Both the position numbers and the translations under genes were made by a program. From a virus, in IMG/VR virus record IMGVR_UViG_3300041403_001804, positions 1 through 27,238 of that record: a stretch of 27,238 nt of DNA. One strand, given 5' to 3'. Of this stretch, positions 15,285-23,291 are shown in pieces. The notes beneath the pieces were generated by a model, which saw nothing but the letters and a program-made list of their open reading frames with translations, did not search any database and was not told the DNA's origin. Position 1 is the first letter of the stretch. Every line of letters begins with the position of its first letter.

Positions 15285-16667
15285 ATGAAGGTCGTCCAAC
15301 GCCCGATCGATGACATCACCCCGTACGAGAAGAACCCGCGTCAGAACGATGCCGCCGTCGAGGCCGTCGCGGCTTCGATCCGGGAGTTCGGCTTCCGCCA
15401 GCCCATCGTCGTCGACGGCGAGGGCGTGATCATCTGCGGACACACCAGGTACAAGGCCGCGCAACAGCTCGAGCTTGCCAAGGTGCCCGTACACGTCGCC
15501 ACCGACCTCACTCCTGAGCAGATTCGGGCGTATCGCATCGCTGACAACAAGACGGGCGAACTCGCGGCCTGGGACATGGAACTGCTGCCGATCGAGATCG
15601 CCGAGCTCCAGGGCGCCGGCATCGACTGGTCTCTGCTCGGGTTCGACGCGGACGAACTCGCCAAGCTGCTCGCCGGCGATGAAGGTGTGTCGCAAGGTCT
15701 CACGGATCCGGACTCGGTGCCCGAGCCGCCCGATGATCCGGTCACACAGCCTGGCGATCTCTGGATCCTCGGCGACCATCGCCTGCTTTGCGGCGACAGC
15801 TCGAGCGCATCCGATCTCGATCGACTGCTCGACGGCGCGACGATCGACCTGGTCAACATGGATCCGCCGTACAACGTCAAGGTCGAGCCGCGCTCGAACA
15901 ACGCGATCGCCGCAGGCAACTCATCGTTCGCCGCACCCGAGGGCAAGCACCACCAGAAGTTCGACCTCGCCCGCCATCCGGAGAAGGCGAAGGGCACGCA
16001 CAAGAAGATGCGAGCCAAGGATCGTCCGCTCGAGAACGACTTCGTCACCGATGAGGCGTTCGATGAGATGCTCCTCGCGTGGTTCGGCAACGCCGCGCGC
16101 GTGCTGAAGCTCGGCGGGTCGTTCTACATCTGGGGCGGCTACGCGAACATCGGCAACTATCCGGCGCCGCTGGCGGCGAGCGGGCTGTACTTCAGCCAGG
16201 GCATTGTGTGGGACAAGCAGCACCCGGTCCTGACCCGAAAGGACTTCATGGGCGCGTTCGAGATCTGCTTCTACGGCTGGCGCGAGGGTGCTGGGCACAA
16301 GTTCTTCGGCCCCAACAACGCCACCGATCTCTGGCACATCAAGAAGGTCAACCCGCAGTCGATGGTGCATCTCACGGAGAAGCCCGTCGAGCTGGCGGTC
16401 CGCTCGATCCAGTTCTCATCGCGCCCGAAGGAGCGCGTGCTCGACCTCTTCGGTGGATCGGGCTCGACGCTCATCGGCTGCGAACAGACGGACCGACGTG
16501 CATACTTGATGGAGATCGATCCGGCGTACTGCGACGTGATCGTTCAGCGCTGGGAGGAGTTCACCGGACAGAAGGCGGAGCGGGCGCCGGGCCCTGTTCC
16601 CGGGCCAGACGCTGACGCCGAAGAGAAAGCCCCGACCGCAGTCGAGGCTGGGGAGGCGTCGGGATGA
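15285..16667 (+). CDS. ParB-like domain fused to adenine-type DNA methyltransferase
   Basis: 460 residues. Residues 1-95 are a ParB/Srx-like nuclease domain (YEKNPRQND, IVVDGEGVIICGHTRYKAAQQL). Residues about 160-435 are a beta-class methyltransferase: DPPY at 193-196, then FGGSGSTLIGCE starting at 389, in the IV-then-I order of N6-adenine or N4-cytosine enzymes. Such fusions are widespread in phages and islands and modify DNA without a cognate nuclease. No restriction enzyme is nearby, so protection from host restriction or regulation is likely. The start is ATG 15285, with AAGGAGG 9 nt ahead; ATG 15279 is too close to it. The stop is 5 bp from a convergent gene. Confidence 0.9.
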   Translation: MKVVQRPIDDITPYEKNPRQNDAAVEAVAASIREFGFRQPIVVDGEGVIICGHTRYKAAQQLELAKVPVHVATDLTPEQIRAYRIADNKTGELAAWDMELLPIEIAELQGAGIDWSLLGFDADELAKLLAGDEGVSQGLTDPDSVPEPPDDPVTQPGDLWILGDHRLLCGDSSSASDLDRLLDGATIDLVNMDPPYNVKVEPRSNNAIAAGNSSFAAPEGKHHQKFDLARHPEKAKGTHKKMRAKDRPLENDFVTDEAFDEMLLAWFGNAARVLKLGGSFYIWGGYANIGNYPAPLAASGLYFSQGIVWDKQHPVLTRKDFMGAFEICFYGWREGAGHKFFGPNNATDLWHIKKVNPQSMVHLTEKPVELAVRSIQFSSRPKERVLDLFGGSGSTLIGCEQTDRRAYLMEIDPAYCDVIVQRWEEFTGQKAERAPGPVPGPDADAEEKAPTAVEAGEASG

Positions 16668-16672
16668 TCTGC

Positions 16673-17035
16673 CTACTCGGGGCCCTTCTCCCGGAGGGCG
16701 TGGAACTCGATCATCGCGTCCTCGAAGAGGCACCGGCCCGCCGCGTAGTTGCGGCGGTAGCGCGTGACCACGCACCCGCGTTCCTTCATGAACGCGAGTG
16801 CGACGGCGGTCTGCGTGCTGGGCGTGTCGGCGGCCGTGGCGAGTTCCTCGAGCGTGAAGCCGGGGTCGCCCGTCTGTGTGCTGAACAACTCGGCCGCATG
16901 CGCGATGTTTTCGTAGGACGCGCGCGGGCATCGATGTTCGTATGGCTCGCCGCGCCCCCAGATGGGCACGACCGACCTGACCAGGTGGTCATCGGCGACC
17001 GTGAAGTGCTCGATGCGTTCGGGTGCGCTGGTCAT
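16673..17035 (-). CDS. Hypothetical protein with winged-helix-like part
   Basis: 120 residues. I recognise no named family. The middle (FTLEELATAADTPSTQTAVALAFMKERGCV) reads like a winged-helix DNA-binding unit, and the end (YAAGRCLFEDAMIEFHALRE) is well ordered. It is the last gene of the minus-strand cluster, 3 bp after the HARE-HTH gene, with AAGGGAG before its ATG inside that gene's end. It may be regulatory, but this rests on appearance alone. Confidence 0.7.
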   Translation of the reverse strand: MTSAPERIEHFTVADDHLVRSVVPIWGRGEPYEHRCPRASYENIAHAAELFSTQTGDPGFTLEELATAADTPSTQTAVALAFMKERGCVVTRYRRNYAAGRCLFEDAMIEFHALREKGPE

Positions 17036-17038
17036 CGG

Positions 17039-17692
17039 TCACGCTCCCTTCCGCAGCTGGAACCGGCCGCGGTCGACCTTCTCGAAACGGGCGTCCTTCG
17101 CCTTCTTCGAGATCTCGCGGATGATCGCGGCGTAGAGCGTCGCCGAGGGCGTCTTGCCGCTCGTGGACCAGAGCTTCTTCGCGATGGCGTGCTCGACGAT
17201 GTCCTTGCAGCCCATCGGTTCCTTGGCCTTGGCCAGGATCTGGGCCGCGGCGTCGAGGATGCCGGTGCGGGCCTTGGGTTTCTCGCCGCCGGACTTCGCC
17301 CTTGTCGCGGCCTTCGCGGTCGTGGCCCGTGTGGCCGTCTTTGCCTTGCCCTTCGCGGGAGTCGCGGCCGTCTTGCCGCGCGGTGCCTTCTTCGACTTTG
17401 CGCTGCGGTTCATCGCCCGCTCGCTCGAGGTCTGCCCGTCCTCGCTCGTCTTCCGTTCGTCGCGGACGCGGGCGTTCTCCTTGTCAGCGGCCGCGACCGC
17501 CTTGGCCTCGGCGCCCGTCATCGACGGCGCCCGCAGGCGCTGGGCGCTCTTGATACGGACCTTCTTCTTCGTGGCCAGGTTGGTCGCGTCCCAGCCGCCC
17601 CCGGCGTTCTCTGCGTCGATGCGGACGTCCGTGAGCTTGTCACTCACCTTGGCGCGATAGACGCTTCCGATCTTGATGTCTGCCTTCTTCAT
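17039..17692 (-). CDS. HB1/HARE-HTH domain protein with basic linker
   Basis: 217 residues. The N-terminal 50 residues read like a small beta-rich domain (IKIGSVYRAKVSDKLTDVRI, then ATNLATKKKVRIKS). A Lys/Ala/Thr-rich basic stretch follows (about 85-140), histone-tail-like, probably binding DNA without specificity. Residues 144-214 match the HARE-HTH winged helix (GILDAAAQILAKAKEPMGCK ... KLWSTSGKTPSATLYAAI ... FEKVDRGRFQL). The domain is proposed to link DNA recognition to modified or chromatin DNA, and is frequent in planctomycetes. AAGGAG lies 8 nt before the ATG. Confidence 0.85.
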   Translation of the reverse strand: MKKADIKIGSVYRAKVSDKLTDVRIDAENAGGGWDATNLATKKKVRIKSAQRLRAPSMTGAEAKAVAAADKENARVRDERKTSEDGQTSSERAMNRSAKSKKAPRGKTAATPAKGKAKTATRATTAKAATRAKSGGEKPKARTGILDAAAQILAKAKEPMGCKDIVEHAIAKKLWSTSGKTPSATLYAAIIREISKKAKDARFEKVDRGRFQLRKGA

Positions 17693-17713
17693 GGCGTGGA
17701 CTCCTTCTGCGAC

Positions 17714-18055
17714 TCAGTCGCGGTTCATGTTGGTGACCAGCGCCCACTCGGCGCGGATCGGTTCGTATCGGTGGGGAAAGACGGTGTGGCCGCGTCGCTC
17801 GAGGGCGTCGGAGAAGCGGCTGCAGAGCTCGCCGACGTTGACGCGGTGTTCGGCCAGTGCCGGGGCGACCGTGCTCGCGGCCTGGCCTCGGCGATCGGCC
17901 TCGATGGTGCGCCGGAGCGCGTCCGTCTTCTCGGCGATCGTGATCTCGAGGCGCTCGGCCTTCCGGGCGGTCTCGTTGATCAGGTCAGCCAGCTGTTGCT
18001 GAAGCGCCGCGATCTCGCGGACGGCGTCGTCGGTGTTGGTGGTCTTGCGGGGCAT
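17714..18055 (-). CDS. Hypothetical coiled-coil protein
   Basis: 113 residues, unrecognised. Residues about 12-55 form a likely coiled coil (REIAALQQQLADLINETARKA). The C-terminal part (VNVGELCSRFSDALERRGHTVFPHRYEPI) looks compact. GGAGGAG precedes the ATG. It lies in the same operon as the HARE-HTH gene, 21 bp upstream of it. Confidence 0.65.
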   Translation of the reverse strand: MPRKTTNTDDAVREIAALQQQLADLINETARKAERLEITIAEKTDALRRTIEADRRGQAASTVAPALAEHRVNVGELCSRFSDALERRGHTVFPHRYEPIRAEWALVTNMNRD

Positions 18056-18100
18056 GTGGCTCCTCCTGGAACGACAGCCCGCCGCGAGTTCGCGGCGGGC

Positions 18101-18337
18101 TCAGGTCGTGATCTGCTGGACGGTGACTTCCGATCCGCATCGCGGGCACGGTGCGGTGCGGGGCAAAGGCCCGCTCTCCCTTCCGGCGTGGTACGCGGCG
18201 AGGAGCGCCTCGCGGATCGACCAGACGGCGAGGTCGTGGAAGTCGAGGCTGTCGCTCCGCCGCGTTTCGAGGGTCGGCAGATCCAGCACGGTCTTGGCGA
18301 TCTCTTCAATGCGTTGGTTGATGTCGTCGTGTCGCAT
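18101..18337 (-). CDS. Small DUF6900-like protein
   Basis: 78 residues. The segment DSLDFHDLAVWSIREALLAAYHAGR matches, from memory, the DUF6900 pattern seen in small phage and plasmid proteins; its function is unknown. A CPRCG pair near the C-terminus is only half a zinc site. It is the first gene of the minus-strand cluster, 104 bp from the divergent packaging operon. AAAGGA lies about 10 nt before the ATG. Confidence 0.7.
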   Translation of the reverse strand: MRHDDINQRIEEIAKTVLDLPTLETRRSDSLDFHDLAVWSIREALLAAYHAGRESGPLPRTAPCPRCGSEVTVQQITT

Positions 18338-18441
18338 GGCGATGTCGTCCTTTCACGCACACAAGGGCATGGACTGGCGAAGACATCAAGGCCACTGCGC
18401 GAGGAATCGCCAGATGTGGGCAACTTCTCGCGGAGGGCGGC
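18338..18441. promoter_or_regulatory. Divergent intergenic region
   Basis: 104 bp between the minus-strand cluster and the packaging genes. Promoters for both directions are expected here by layout. I see no strong -35/-10 pair and no copy of the 31-bp element. Confidence 0.3.
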
Positions 18442-18681
18442 GTGACGGCGGAATCGGATGTCAAACAGGGGCAACTGAATCCCGCCGCGCTCGGGCCTGA
18501 CGACCTTGCGCGCCTCCTGTCCGCGGCCTCGGGTGTGGGCGTCGATGCGGACGATGTGCGCGCCGACATCGATGCCGGCGCGCCGGCAAACCCGGACGGC
18601 ACGCTGAACCTCGTGCACTACGCCGCGTGGCTCGTCCGGCAACTGGCCGCGCAGGGAGGCGGGCCCCGTGGTGGCGATTGA
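18442..18681 (+). CDS. Small packaging-region protein related to the terminase N-terminus
   Basis: 79 residues starting at GTG, with GGAGG 5 nt ahead. Its body (LGPDDLARLL ... TLNLVHYAAWLVRQL) follows the same pattern as residues about 5-60 of the next gene (LRPSELAQLL ... RVDLIRYVAWLVQEH). This suggests a shared domain. Small-terminase genes lie exactly here in many phages, so a TerS-like DNA-binding role is plausible. It overlaps the next gene by 14 bp. Confidence 0.6.
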   Translation: MTAESDVKQGQLNPAALGPDDLARLLSAASGVGVDADDVRADIDAGAPANPDGTLNLVHYAAWLVRQLAAQGGGPRGGD

Positions 18682-20956
18682 TCCGCGCAATCTGCGCCCA
18701 TCTGAGCTGGCCCAACTGCTGAACTCGACGCCGTTGGGGGAAGTCATCGGTGAGCGCCAGCTCAGGCGGCACCGCACTCGTGCCGGCATGCGCGTGACGT
18801 CCGCGACCGATCCAGGTCGTGTCGATCTCATCCGCTACGTCGCGTGGCTGGTACAGGAACACCGCCGCCTGTCGGCAGAGCCGGAGGGGCTGACCGGATA
18901 CGACGCACTGCGCGATCGCGCCCGCGACCGAGGCATGGCGCTCTCACTCTCGGGACGCAACATCGGCGAACTGCCGACGGTGGTCGATCCCGAGCGGAAG
19001 GCGCGGGCCGAGAAGGACTTTCGATTCTTCTGCGAACTGTACTTCCCGCAGACGTTCACATTGGAGTGGTCGGACGATCACCTCAAGGTCATTGCGAAGA
19101 TCGAGCAGGCCGTGTTGGAGGGCGGGCTATTTGCGATGGCGATGCCGCGTGGCAGCGGGAAGACGACGCTGTGCGAGATCGCGTGCCTGTGGGCGATCCT
19201 CATCGGCGCCCGCGAGTTCGTGTGTCTCATTGGCGCCGATGAGGAGCACGCCGCGAACATGCTCGACTCAATCAAGGCTGAGCTCGAGAACAACGAACTG
19301 CTCCTCGCCGACTTCCCCGAGGTCGTGTTTCCGATCCACTGCCTGGAAGGCATCCATCAGCGGGCTGGCGGCCAGCTCTTCCAGGGCAAGCCGACGAACA
19401 TCGGGTGGACCGCAAAGGAGATTGCTCTGCCGACCATCGCTGACTCGAAGGCGAGCGGCGCCATCATCCGCGTTGCGGGCATCACCGGGCGGATCCGCGG
19501 CATGAAACACAAGCGGGTGGACGGCCAGTCCGTGCGGCCGTCGCTCGTGCTGATCGATGATCCGCAGACGGATGAGTCGGCGCGATCGCCGTCGCAGTGC
19601 GTGACGCGCGAACGCATCCTCGCGGGTGCGATCCTCGGGCTCGCCGGTCCCGGAAAGAAGATCGCCGGTCTCATGACGATCACTGTTGTGAGACCGGATG
19701 ACATGGCCGATCGTCTGCTGGACCGCGAGAAGCACCCACAGTGGCAGGGCGAGCGGACGCGAATGGTCTACTCGTTCCCTACTGACGAAGCGATGTGGGC
19801 GCAATACGCCGAGCTGCGCGCCGATGGGCTTCGGAATGATGAGGGTTTGCGTCGCGCGACCGAGTTCTACGGTGCGAATCAGCACGCGATGGATGAGGGC
19901 GCGTCGATCGCCTGGCCGGCGCGATTCAACCACGACGAGTTGTCGGCGGTGCAGCACGCGATGAACCTGAAGCTCCAGGACGAGGGCGCGTTCTGGGCGG
20001 AGTACCAAAACGAGCCGTTGCCCGAAGACGAGCCGGATGAGGACCTGCTCACTGCTGAGCAGATCGCCAGCAAGACGAACGGCCTCAAACGCGGCGAGAT
20101 CCCGCTTGAATGCTCGCACCTGACGATGTTCGTGGACGTGCAAGGTGGCGTTCTGTTCTATCTGATCGCCGCGTGGACGGAGCAGTTCACCGGGTACGTC
20201 ATCGACTACGGCACCGAGCCCGACCAGAAGCAGCCTCCCGGTGCGTACTTCACGCTGCGTGACATCCGGCGCACGCTCGCTCTGGCGGCGCCTCGCGCCG
20301 GTCAGGAGGGAGCGATCTACGCCGGGCTCGAGCGCCTGGCCGATGCGAAGCTCGGCCGCGAATGGCGCCGCGACGACGGAGCGATGGTGCGCGTGGATCG
20401 TTGCTTGATCGACGCCAACTGGGGCGTCTCGACCGATGTGGTGTACCAGTTCTGCCGCCAATCACCGTTCGCTGGCGTCCTGTTGCCGTCACATGGGCGA
20501 TACGTCGGCGCATCGAGCATCCCGTTCTCCGAGTACAAGCGCAAGCGCGGCGATCGCGTCGGTCACAACTGGCGCGTGCCCAACGTCGCAGGCAAACGCG
20601 CTGTGCGCCACGTCCTGTTCGACACCAATTTCTGGAAGTCCTTCGTGCAGGCGCGGCTCGGCGTCCCGGTTGGTGACCCTGGCTGCCTGTCACTGTTCGG
20701 ACACAAGCCCGAGCACCATCGCCTCCTGGCCGACCACCTGACGGCGGAATACCGCGTCAAGACCGAGGGGCGCGGTCGAACTGTCGATGAATGGAAGCTT
20801 CGAGCAAGTGGAGTCGACAACCACTGGCTGGACTGCATCGTTGGTAGCGCGGTCGCGGCATCGATCCAAGGCGCGAGCCTGTTCGGCCAGGGGCTAAAGA
20901 GCACAGCGAGGCGCGGGCGTGTGAAGCTGTCTGAGATACAGCAGGCAAAGCGATAG
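18668..20956 (+). CDS. terL: Phage terminase large subunit
   Basis: 762 residues. An N-terminal domain (1-65) resembles the preceding small protein. The ATPase has Walker A AMPRGSGKTT near 158-167 and Walker B SLVLIDDPQTDE near 290-300. The nuclease domain shows Asp residues in MFVDVQGG (near 488), LIDANWG (near 580) and DNHWLDCIVG (near 717-721), as expected for an RNase-H-like fold. It would cut concatemers and pump DNA into the prohead through the portal. The start is GTG 18668, with GGGAGG 8 nt ahead. It is close to the upper length for TerL because of the added N-terminal part. Confidence 0.9.
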   Translation: MVAIDPRNLRPSELAQLLNSTPLGEVIGERQLRRHRTRAGMRVTSATDPGRVDLIRYVAWLVQEHRRLSAEPEGLTGYDALRDRARDRGMALSLSGRNIGELPTVVDPERKARAEKDFRFFCELYFPQTFTLEWSDDHLKVIAKIEQAVLEGGLFAMAMPRGSGKTTLCEIACLWAILIGAREFVCLIGADEEHAANMLDSIKAELENNELLLADFPEVVFPIHCLEGIHQRAGGQLFQGKPTNIGWTAKEIALPTIADSKASGAIIRVAGITGRIRGMKHKRVDGQSVRPSLVLIDDPQTDESARSPSQCVTRERILAGAILGLAGPGKKIAGLMTITVVRPDDMADRLLDREKHPQWQGERTRMVYSFPTDEAMWAQYAELRADGLRNDEGLRRATEFYGANQHAMDEGASIAWPARFNHDELSAVQHAMNLKLQDEGAFWAEYQNEPLPEDEPDEDLLTAEQIASKTNGLKRGEIPLECSHLTMFVDVQGGVLFYLIAAWTEQFTGYVIDYGTEPDQKQPPGAYFTLRDIRRTLALAAPRAGQEGAIYAGLERLADAKLGREWRRDDGAMVRVDRCLIDANWGVSTDVVYQFCRQSPFAGVLLPSHGRYVGASSIPFSEYKRKRGDRVGHNWRVPNVAGKRAVRHVLFDTNFWKSFVQARLGVPVGDPGCLSLFGHKPEHHRLLADHLTAEYRVKTEGRGRTVDEWKLRASGVDNHWLDCIVGSAVAASIQGASLFGQGLKSTARRGRVKLSEIQQAKR

Positions 20957-21013
20957 CGCCGTCGTGCCGCGTCGCAAACGCCCTCGCTACGAGCAGAAAT
21001 GTCCATCAGCCAT

Positions 21014-21044
21014 GCGACAGAATCGCCCCAGCTGCAGATGTAGA
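21014..21044 (+). promoter_or_regulatory. 31-bp module element, copy 3
   Basis: GCGACA, 19 bp containing TCGCCCC and CTGCAGA, then TGTAGA. The spacing is identical to copies 1 and 2. It lies between the terminase and structural genes, 61 bp before the next start codon, in the only sizeable gap of the late module. Confidence 0.6.
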
Positions 21045-21105
21045 GGCATGGAACGAGTGTCGGCGAAAGGCCGGCCTCAGACGGATCCCTGTCAGAGGAG
21101 CCACC

Positions 21106-21585
21106 ATGCCCACCAGCGTCGCCAACTTCGACATTGCCGGAGCCGCCGATCGACTCGTCACGTTCGCGAACGAGATCATCGCGAGCCAGTCTGCGCGCCA
21201 GGCTGAGTTCAACGAACACGACCGTGAGCGCGCGACCGCGTACCTCGATCGACTCGAGTCGTACGTCGAGGTCATCTCGAACCCCGCCAACCCGCTCGAC
21301 CTCCCAAAGACTCACCCGACGGCGTACCCGATCGCGGAGTTCCCGAGCGACGAGCAGATCAACGCGATCGAGAACGCCGAAGTGCGCGACCTCGTGCGCC
21401 GCTTCAAGGCTGCGCACGTCGAGCTGACCAACAGCCAGTCAAAGGACCGGGCGACCGGCATCTTCGAGTCTGACCGCGGTCGCCTCGAAGCACTCATCGA
21501 GAACGCTCGCGGCATGATCGAGTTCGGCGAGAACTCGGTGGATCTGCCGGAGAACCCGGGCGATGTCCCGGCCGTCGGAGGCTGA
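21106..21585 (+). CDS. Hypothetical structural-region protein
   Basis: 159 residues, acidic and largely helical, with no motif I recognise. It contains a helical N-terminus (AADRLVTFANEIIASQSARQAEF) and an Asn/Pro-rich end. Its place between terminase and portal suggests a virion or assembly role. It is the first gene behind the third 31-bp element, with GGAG about 7 nt before the ATG. Confidence 0.7.
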   Translation: MPTSVANFDIAGAADRLVTFANEIIASQSARQAEFNEHDRERATAYLDRLESYVEVISNPANPLDLPKTHPTAYPIAEFPSDEQINAIENAEVRDLVRRFKAAHVELTNSQSKDRATGIFESDRGRLEALIENARGMIEFGENSVDLPENPGDVPAVGG

Positions 21586-21588
21586 TCT

Positions 21589-21786
21589 ATGGCTGAGGAC
21601 CTGAAGGATGCCATCAAGGACAACGCCTCGGGTCCGAAGCGCGCTTCCGGCGATGCCGGCAGCGTCGAACAGCATGGCCTGAAGGACCAGGTCGAGGCAG
21701 ACCGCTACCTGAACTCGAAGGAAGCGGTCAAGAAGAAGGGGCTCGGGATCAAGGTGACCCGGGCCGTCCCGCACGGAACGGTATGA
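21589..21786 (+). CDS. Small hypothetical protein before the portal
   Basis: 65 residues (DLKDAIKDNASGPKRASGDA, then VEQHGLKDQVEADRYL). From memory, similar short proteins sit directly before the portal in other phages of this kind; the position resembles that of lambda gpW, but I see no gpW homology. The stop overlaps the portal start by 4 bp. Confidence 0.7.
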   Translation: MAEDLKDAIKDNASGPKRASGDAGSVEQHGLKDQVEADRYLNSKEAVKKKGLGIKVTRAVPHGTV

Positions 21787-23291
21787 GGACGCGAGCACGG
21801 ATGCTCACTCGACTCGTCAATGCACTGGCCGCCCGCACGCCGCACAAACGTGGCGTCCCCAACGCTGCAAACGCCGTGCGTGCAGGCGTGCCGGTCATTG
21901 GCCTCCGTCCTCTGCGCGCTCGGTACGACGCGGCGGTGACCACGGATGGGAACCGCCGCCACTGGGCGAATGCGGATGGCCTGAGCGCAGACGCCTCGGC
22001 CAGTCCGGAGGTCCGACGCGTACTGCGCAATCGCGCCCGCTACGAGGTGGCCAACAACAGCTACGCCCGTGGCATCGTCTGCACGCTCGCGAACGATGTC
22101 GTCGGAACCGGCCCGCGACTCCAGATGCTGACCGGTGACCCGGAGGCCGATCGTCGGATCGAGTCGGCATTCGCGGACTGGGCTTCGGCGATCGGACTCG
22201 CGGCCAAGCTCCGCACCATGCGGATGGCTCGCGCCGAGTCCGGCGAGAGCTTCGTGCTCCTTGCCCGAAACCCGCGTCATGGCTCGCCGGTCCAGCTCGA
22301 CGTCCGGCTCATCGAAGCGGACCAGGTGGCGACGCCTGACCTTCGGGTCAACGAGCCCAGGGCCATCGACGGGATCGTCTTCGATGAGGTCGGCAACCCA
22401 CTCGAGTACCACGTGCTCAAGCAGCACCCCGGCGACCTCCGTTGGACCACCGGACTGAAGTACGACCGCATCCCCGCGGCTGTCATCGTCCACTACTTCC
22501 GCGCTGACCGTCCGGGCCAGAGCCGTGGCATCCCTGACATCACGCCCGCGCTGCCGCTCTTCGCGCAGCTGCGGCGATTCACGCTCGCTGTCATCAGCGC
22601 AGCCGAGACGGCCGCCGATTTTGCCGGCGTCCTCTACACCGACGCGCCGGCCAACGGTGAGGCGGAAGACGTTGAGCCGATGGATGCCATCGAACTCGAG
22701 CAGCGGATGCTGCTCACGATGCCCGGTGGCTGGAAGATGGCGCAGCTCAAGGCTGAACAGCCAGCGACCACCTACGCCGAGTTCAAGCGCGAGATCCTCA
22801 ACGAGATCGCTCGCTGCTTGAGCATGCCGTTCAACGTCGCAGCTGGGAACTCGTCGGGCTACAACTACGCCTCCGGGCGACTGGACCACCAGACTTACTT
22901 CAAGAGCATCCGCATCGAGCAGGCGCACCTCGAGCGCATCGTGCTGGATCGCATCTTCGCCGCCTGGCTCGAGGAAGCCGTGCTCGTGGAAGACCTGCTG
23001 CCGCAGTCGATGCGGATGCGCGGCGCCGCGACGAAGCACCAGTGGTTCTGGGACGGCAACGAACACGTTGATCCCGCGAAGGAAGCGAACGCGCAGGCGA
23101 CCCGGCTCACGAGCCGGACGACGTCGCTCGCGCGTGAATACGCCCGTCAAGGACTCGACTGGGAAGCCGAACTCCGCCAGATCGCCAAGGAGCGAGAGCT
23201 CATGGCAACGCTCGGTATCGCGCCCCCGGACCAGACGGATGCAGCTATCCCCGCAGGAACGAAGGACGAGGACGATGACACAGAAGACTGA
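21783..23291 (+). CDS. Phage portal protein, lambda family
   Basis: 502 residues. YDAAVTTDGNRRHWANAD, RNRARYEVANNSYARGIVCT and LANDVVGTGPRLQM are hallmarks of the lambda gpB-type portal (PF05136). Later segments (VIVHYFRADRPGQSRGIPDI, CLSMPFNVAAGNSSGYNYAS) also fit. It forms the dodecameric ring through which DNA enters and leaves the head. The ATG overlaps the previous stop (ATGA). Confidence 0.9.
   Translation: MRTRARMLTRLVNALAARTPHKRGVPNAANAVRAGVPVIGLRPLRARYDAAVTTDGNRRHWANADGLSADASASPEVRRVLRNRARYEVANNSYARGIVCTLANDVVGTGPRLQMLTGDPEADRRIESAFADWASAIGLAAKLRTMRMARAESGESFVLLARNPRHGSPVQLDVRLIEADQVATPDLRVNEPRAIDGIVFDEVGNPLEYHVLKQHPGDLRWTTGLKYDRIPAAVIVHYFRADRPGQSRGIPDITPALPLFAQLRRFTLAVISAAETAADFAGVLYTDAPANGEAEDVEPMDAIELEQRMLLTMPGGWKMAQLKAEQPATTYAEFKREILNEIARCLSMPFNVAAGNSSGYNYASGRLDHQTYFKSIRIEQAHLERIVLDRIFAAWLEEAVLVEDLLPQSMRMRGAATKHQWFWDGNEHVDPAKEANAQATRLTSRTTSLAREYARQGLDWEAELRQIAKERELMATLGIAPPDQTDAAIPAGTKDEDDDTED

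Noticed and set aside
16664-18445. 593-codon plus-strand frame through the minus-strand cluster
   Set aside because: The minus strand holds four genes each with a good ribosome binding site, including a clear HARE-HTH domain; the plus frame has low-complexity Arg/Gly/Leu content.
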